DNA from: Haliclona indistincta
Taxonomy: Eukaryota; Porifera; Demospongiae; Haplosclerida; Chalinidae
Assembly: GCA_964017065.1 (NCBI GenBank)
Contig: OZ024784.1
Coordinates: forward strand, 15,853,152-15,917,151
Direction: 5' to 3'
DNA length: 64,000 nt
A program made the position numbers and the translations under genes. The first letter of the stretch is position 1; every line of letters begins with the position of its first letter. Shown here piece after piece: positions 62,825 through 64,000 of this stretch. The notes beneath the pieces were generated by a model that saw only the letters and a list, made by a program, of their open reading frames with translations, had not been told where the DNA came from and did no database searches.

Positions 62825-64000
62825 ATGGCCGCCTGCAGCAGCAGTGGAGAGCAATATGTGCAGATGGACTTCAAGACAAGTGATGTCTCGTTCGCTCTCA
62901 AACAGTATCATCCGCCACCTAATCGACATAGACGTCACATGACTCCAAAACAGATGAAAGCTGAAGTTTTTCAGTCTCTTAGGCTGCAGAAGATGATGGC
63001 TGAGGTGAGTTTTGACTGTCATACTGTCGCTGTATGTGATTTTGAGCTAGTGTTACCTACTGTCCTGCTAGGTAGCAGAGGAGAGAGATATCGAGATAGA
63101 GGAGGTGGAGAAGGAGGTGAAAATGTTGGTAGAAGAAATAGGTCACAAGTTCTTCTTTCCAGCAATCAGGACAATAGCATTAATACTGCGTGGACCAATA
63201 CGCAAAGTGCTGGATGCTATTAATGTCAGCCATGAGGGATTGGAGAAGGTAAGCAACTGTACTGATGCATGAATGTGCAGGCATTGCTGTTACCTGCAGG
63301 TACGTCATGCAGTCCAGCAATGGCCGGTACTACTCCTTCCCTCTCATCGTAGTTATCTTGACTTTATTCTCATCAGTTATCTCTTGTTTGAAATGAATAT
63401 ACAAGTCCCATATATAGCAGCAGGACAAGGTTAGTACACAAAATATGTGGTTGCTTCTTGTGCACACAATTTCACGTCTTCATTTTATCTTAATCTTTTT
63501 TCTCTAGACTTTATGGACATGAAGGTTGTCGGTAGTCTACTCAGACGAAGTGGAGCGTTCTTCCTACGACGAACCTTTGGTTCTGACCAGCTGTACAAGC
63601 TGATATTCACTCTCTACACTCAGTCACTAATGGGCAGTAACATGGCTCCTGTGGAGTTCTTCATTGAAGGAACACGCAGTAGAACAGCCAAAAGCCTTCA
63701 CCCAAAACTAGGTCAGCCTATCTATCTTCTCTTCTATGGCTACCTTCATCCTCCTCTCAGGGATGTTGTCAATGGTTGTGGAGCCTTATCTGAATGGGTT
63801 TCTTTCCGATCTGCTCATGTTTCCCATAACCATCAGCTATGAACGCACACTGGAGGAGGATCTCTTCTCATGGGAACTGCTTGGACAACCTAAACCAAAG
63901 GAGTCAACTAAAGTATGAATTTTAAAACCAGCAAATTTTACTTTCATCATGTAGTGGTAACTCCCTTCTTCTCTAGGGTCTGATGCGTGGGCTGTCTCTG
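62825..64000 (+). CDS. GNPAT: Dihydroxyacetone-phosphate acyltransferase, 5' part
   Basis: Six exons are visible: 62825-63004, 63072-63248, 63300-63429, 63508-63711, 63761-63912 and 63977 to beyond the edge. About 289 residues of an expected 680 are present. The acyltransferase (plsC) motifs are LLLPSHRSYLDF (HX4D catalytic block), SLLRRSGAFFLRRTFG, APVEFFIEGTRSR and FPITISYE, followed by LLGQPKPKESTKGL. All match animal GNPAT. The enzyme is peroxisomal and transfers an acyl chain to dihydroxyacetone phosphate, the first step of plasmalogen (ether-lipid) synthesis. The ATG at 62825 follows a short frame with no conserved residues. The 3' half lies off the right edge. Confidence 0.95.

Overview
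The window is animal nuclear DNA. Genes are split by many short introns (mostly 40-150 bp) and are packed closely, often head to head with 100-300 bp between start codons. It carries animal genes such as BANF1, SRF, a Smaug-type SAMD4, COMMD3, Speedy/RINGO and FANCL. Their divergence from vertebrate proteins, the dense packing and the abundant small inverted-repeat elements suggest an early-branching animal, most likely a demosponge of the Amphimedon kind. That assignment is an inference.

Layout from left to right. 0.6-1.4 kb: a VRK-type kinase first exon (-) and BANF1 (-), an enzyme next to its likely substrate. 1.6-11 kb: three intronless dihydroflavonol-reductase-like SDR genes (+) with long acidic repeat tails; EIF1AD (+) lies between the second and third, and its 2.8 kb intron holds mobile-element debris. 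11.3-14.7 kb: FANCL (-, 15 exons). 14.8-18.5 kb: NRDE2 (+). 18.7-21.1 kb: a Speedy/RINGO gene (+). 21.1-25.4 kb: no recognised gene. 25.4-26.9 kb: SRF (+). 27.3-36.0 kb: glutaminyl-peptide cyclotransferase (-), with a large palindromic element and an assembly gap in its biggest intron. 36.2-37.2 kb: GTP cyclohydrolase I (+). 37.9-42.9 kb: SAMD4/Smaug (-, 10 exons). 43.3-49.5 kb: TSR1 (+, 26 exons), with a long inverted-repeat element in intron 7. 49.55-50.8 kb: ENOPH1 (+). 51.0-54.6 kb: two divergently transcribed Rab GTPases. 54.7-56.6 kb: an ACP7-type purple acid phosphatase (-). 56.7-58.0 kb: UBXN1 (+). 58.3-59.2 kb: COMMD3 (-). 59.4-62.7 kb: a membrane-anchored trehalase (-). 62.8-64.0 kb: the 5' part of GNPAT (+), running off the window.

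The genes are mostly unrelated housekeeping functions: DNA repair, ribosome maturation, methionine salvage, vesicle traffic, tetrahydrobiopterin and ether-lipid synthesis. The exceptions are the BANF1/VRK neighbours, the expanded SDR family, and the Rab pair, which shares intron positions.

I assembled the gene models by hand from reading frames, GT/AG splice sites and remembered family sequences. For every complete multi-exon gene listed, the exon lengths sum to an intact frame and the protein length is close to that of the human homologue, except trehalase, which is about 140 residues longer. Species, expression and exact 5'/3' ends cannot be settled from sequence alone.
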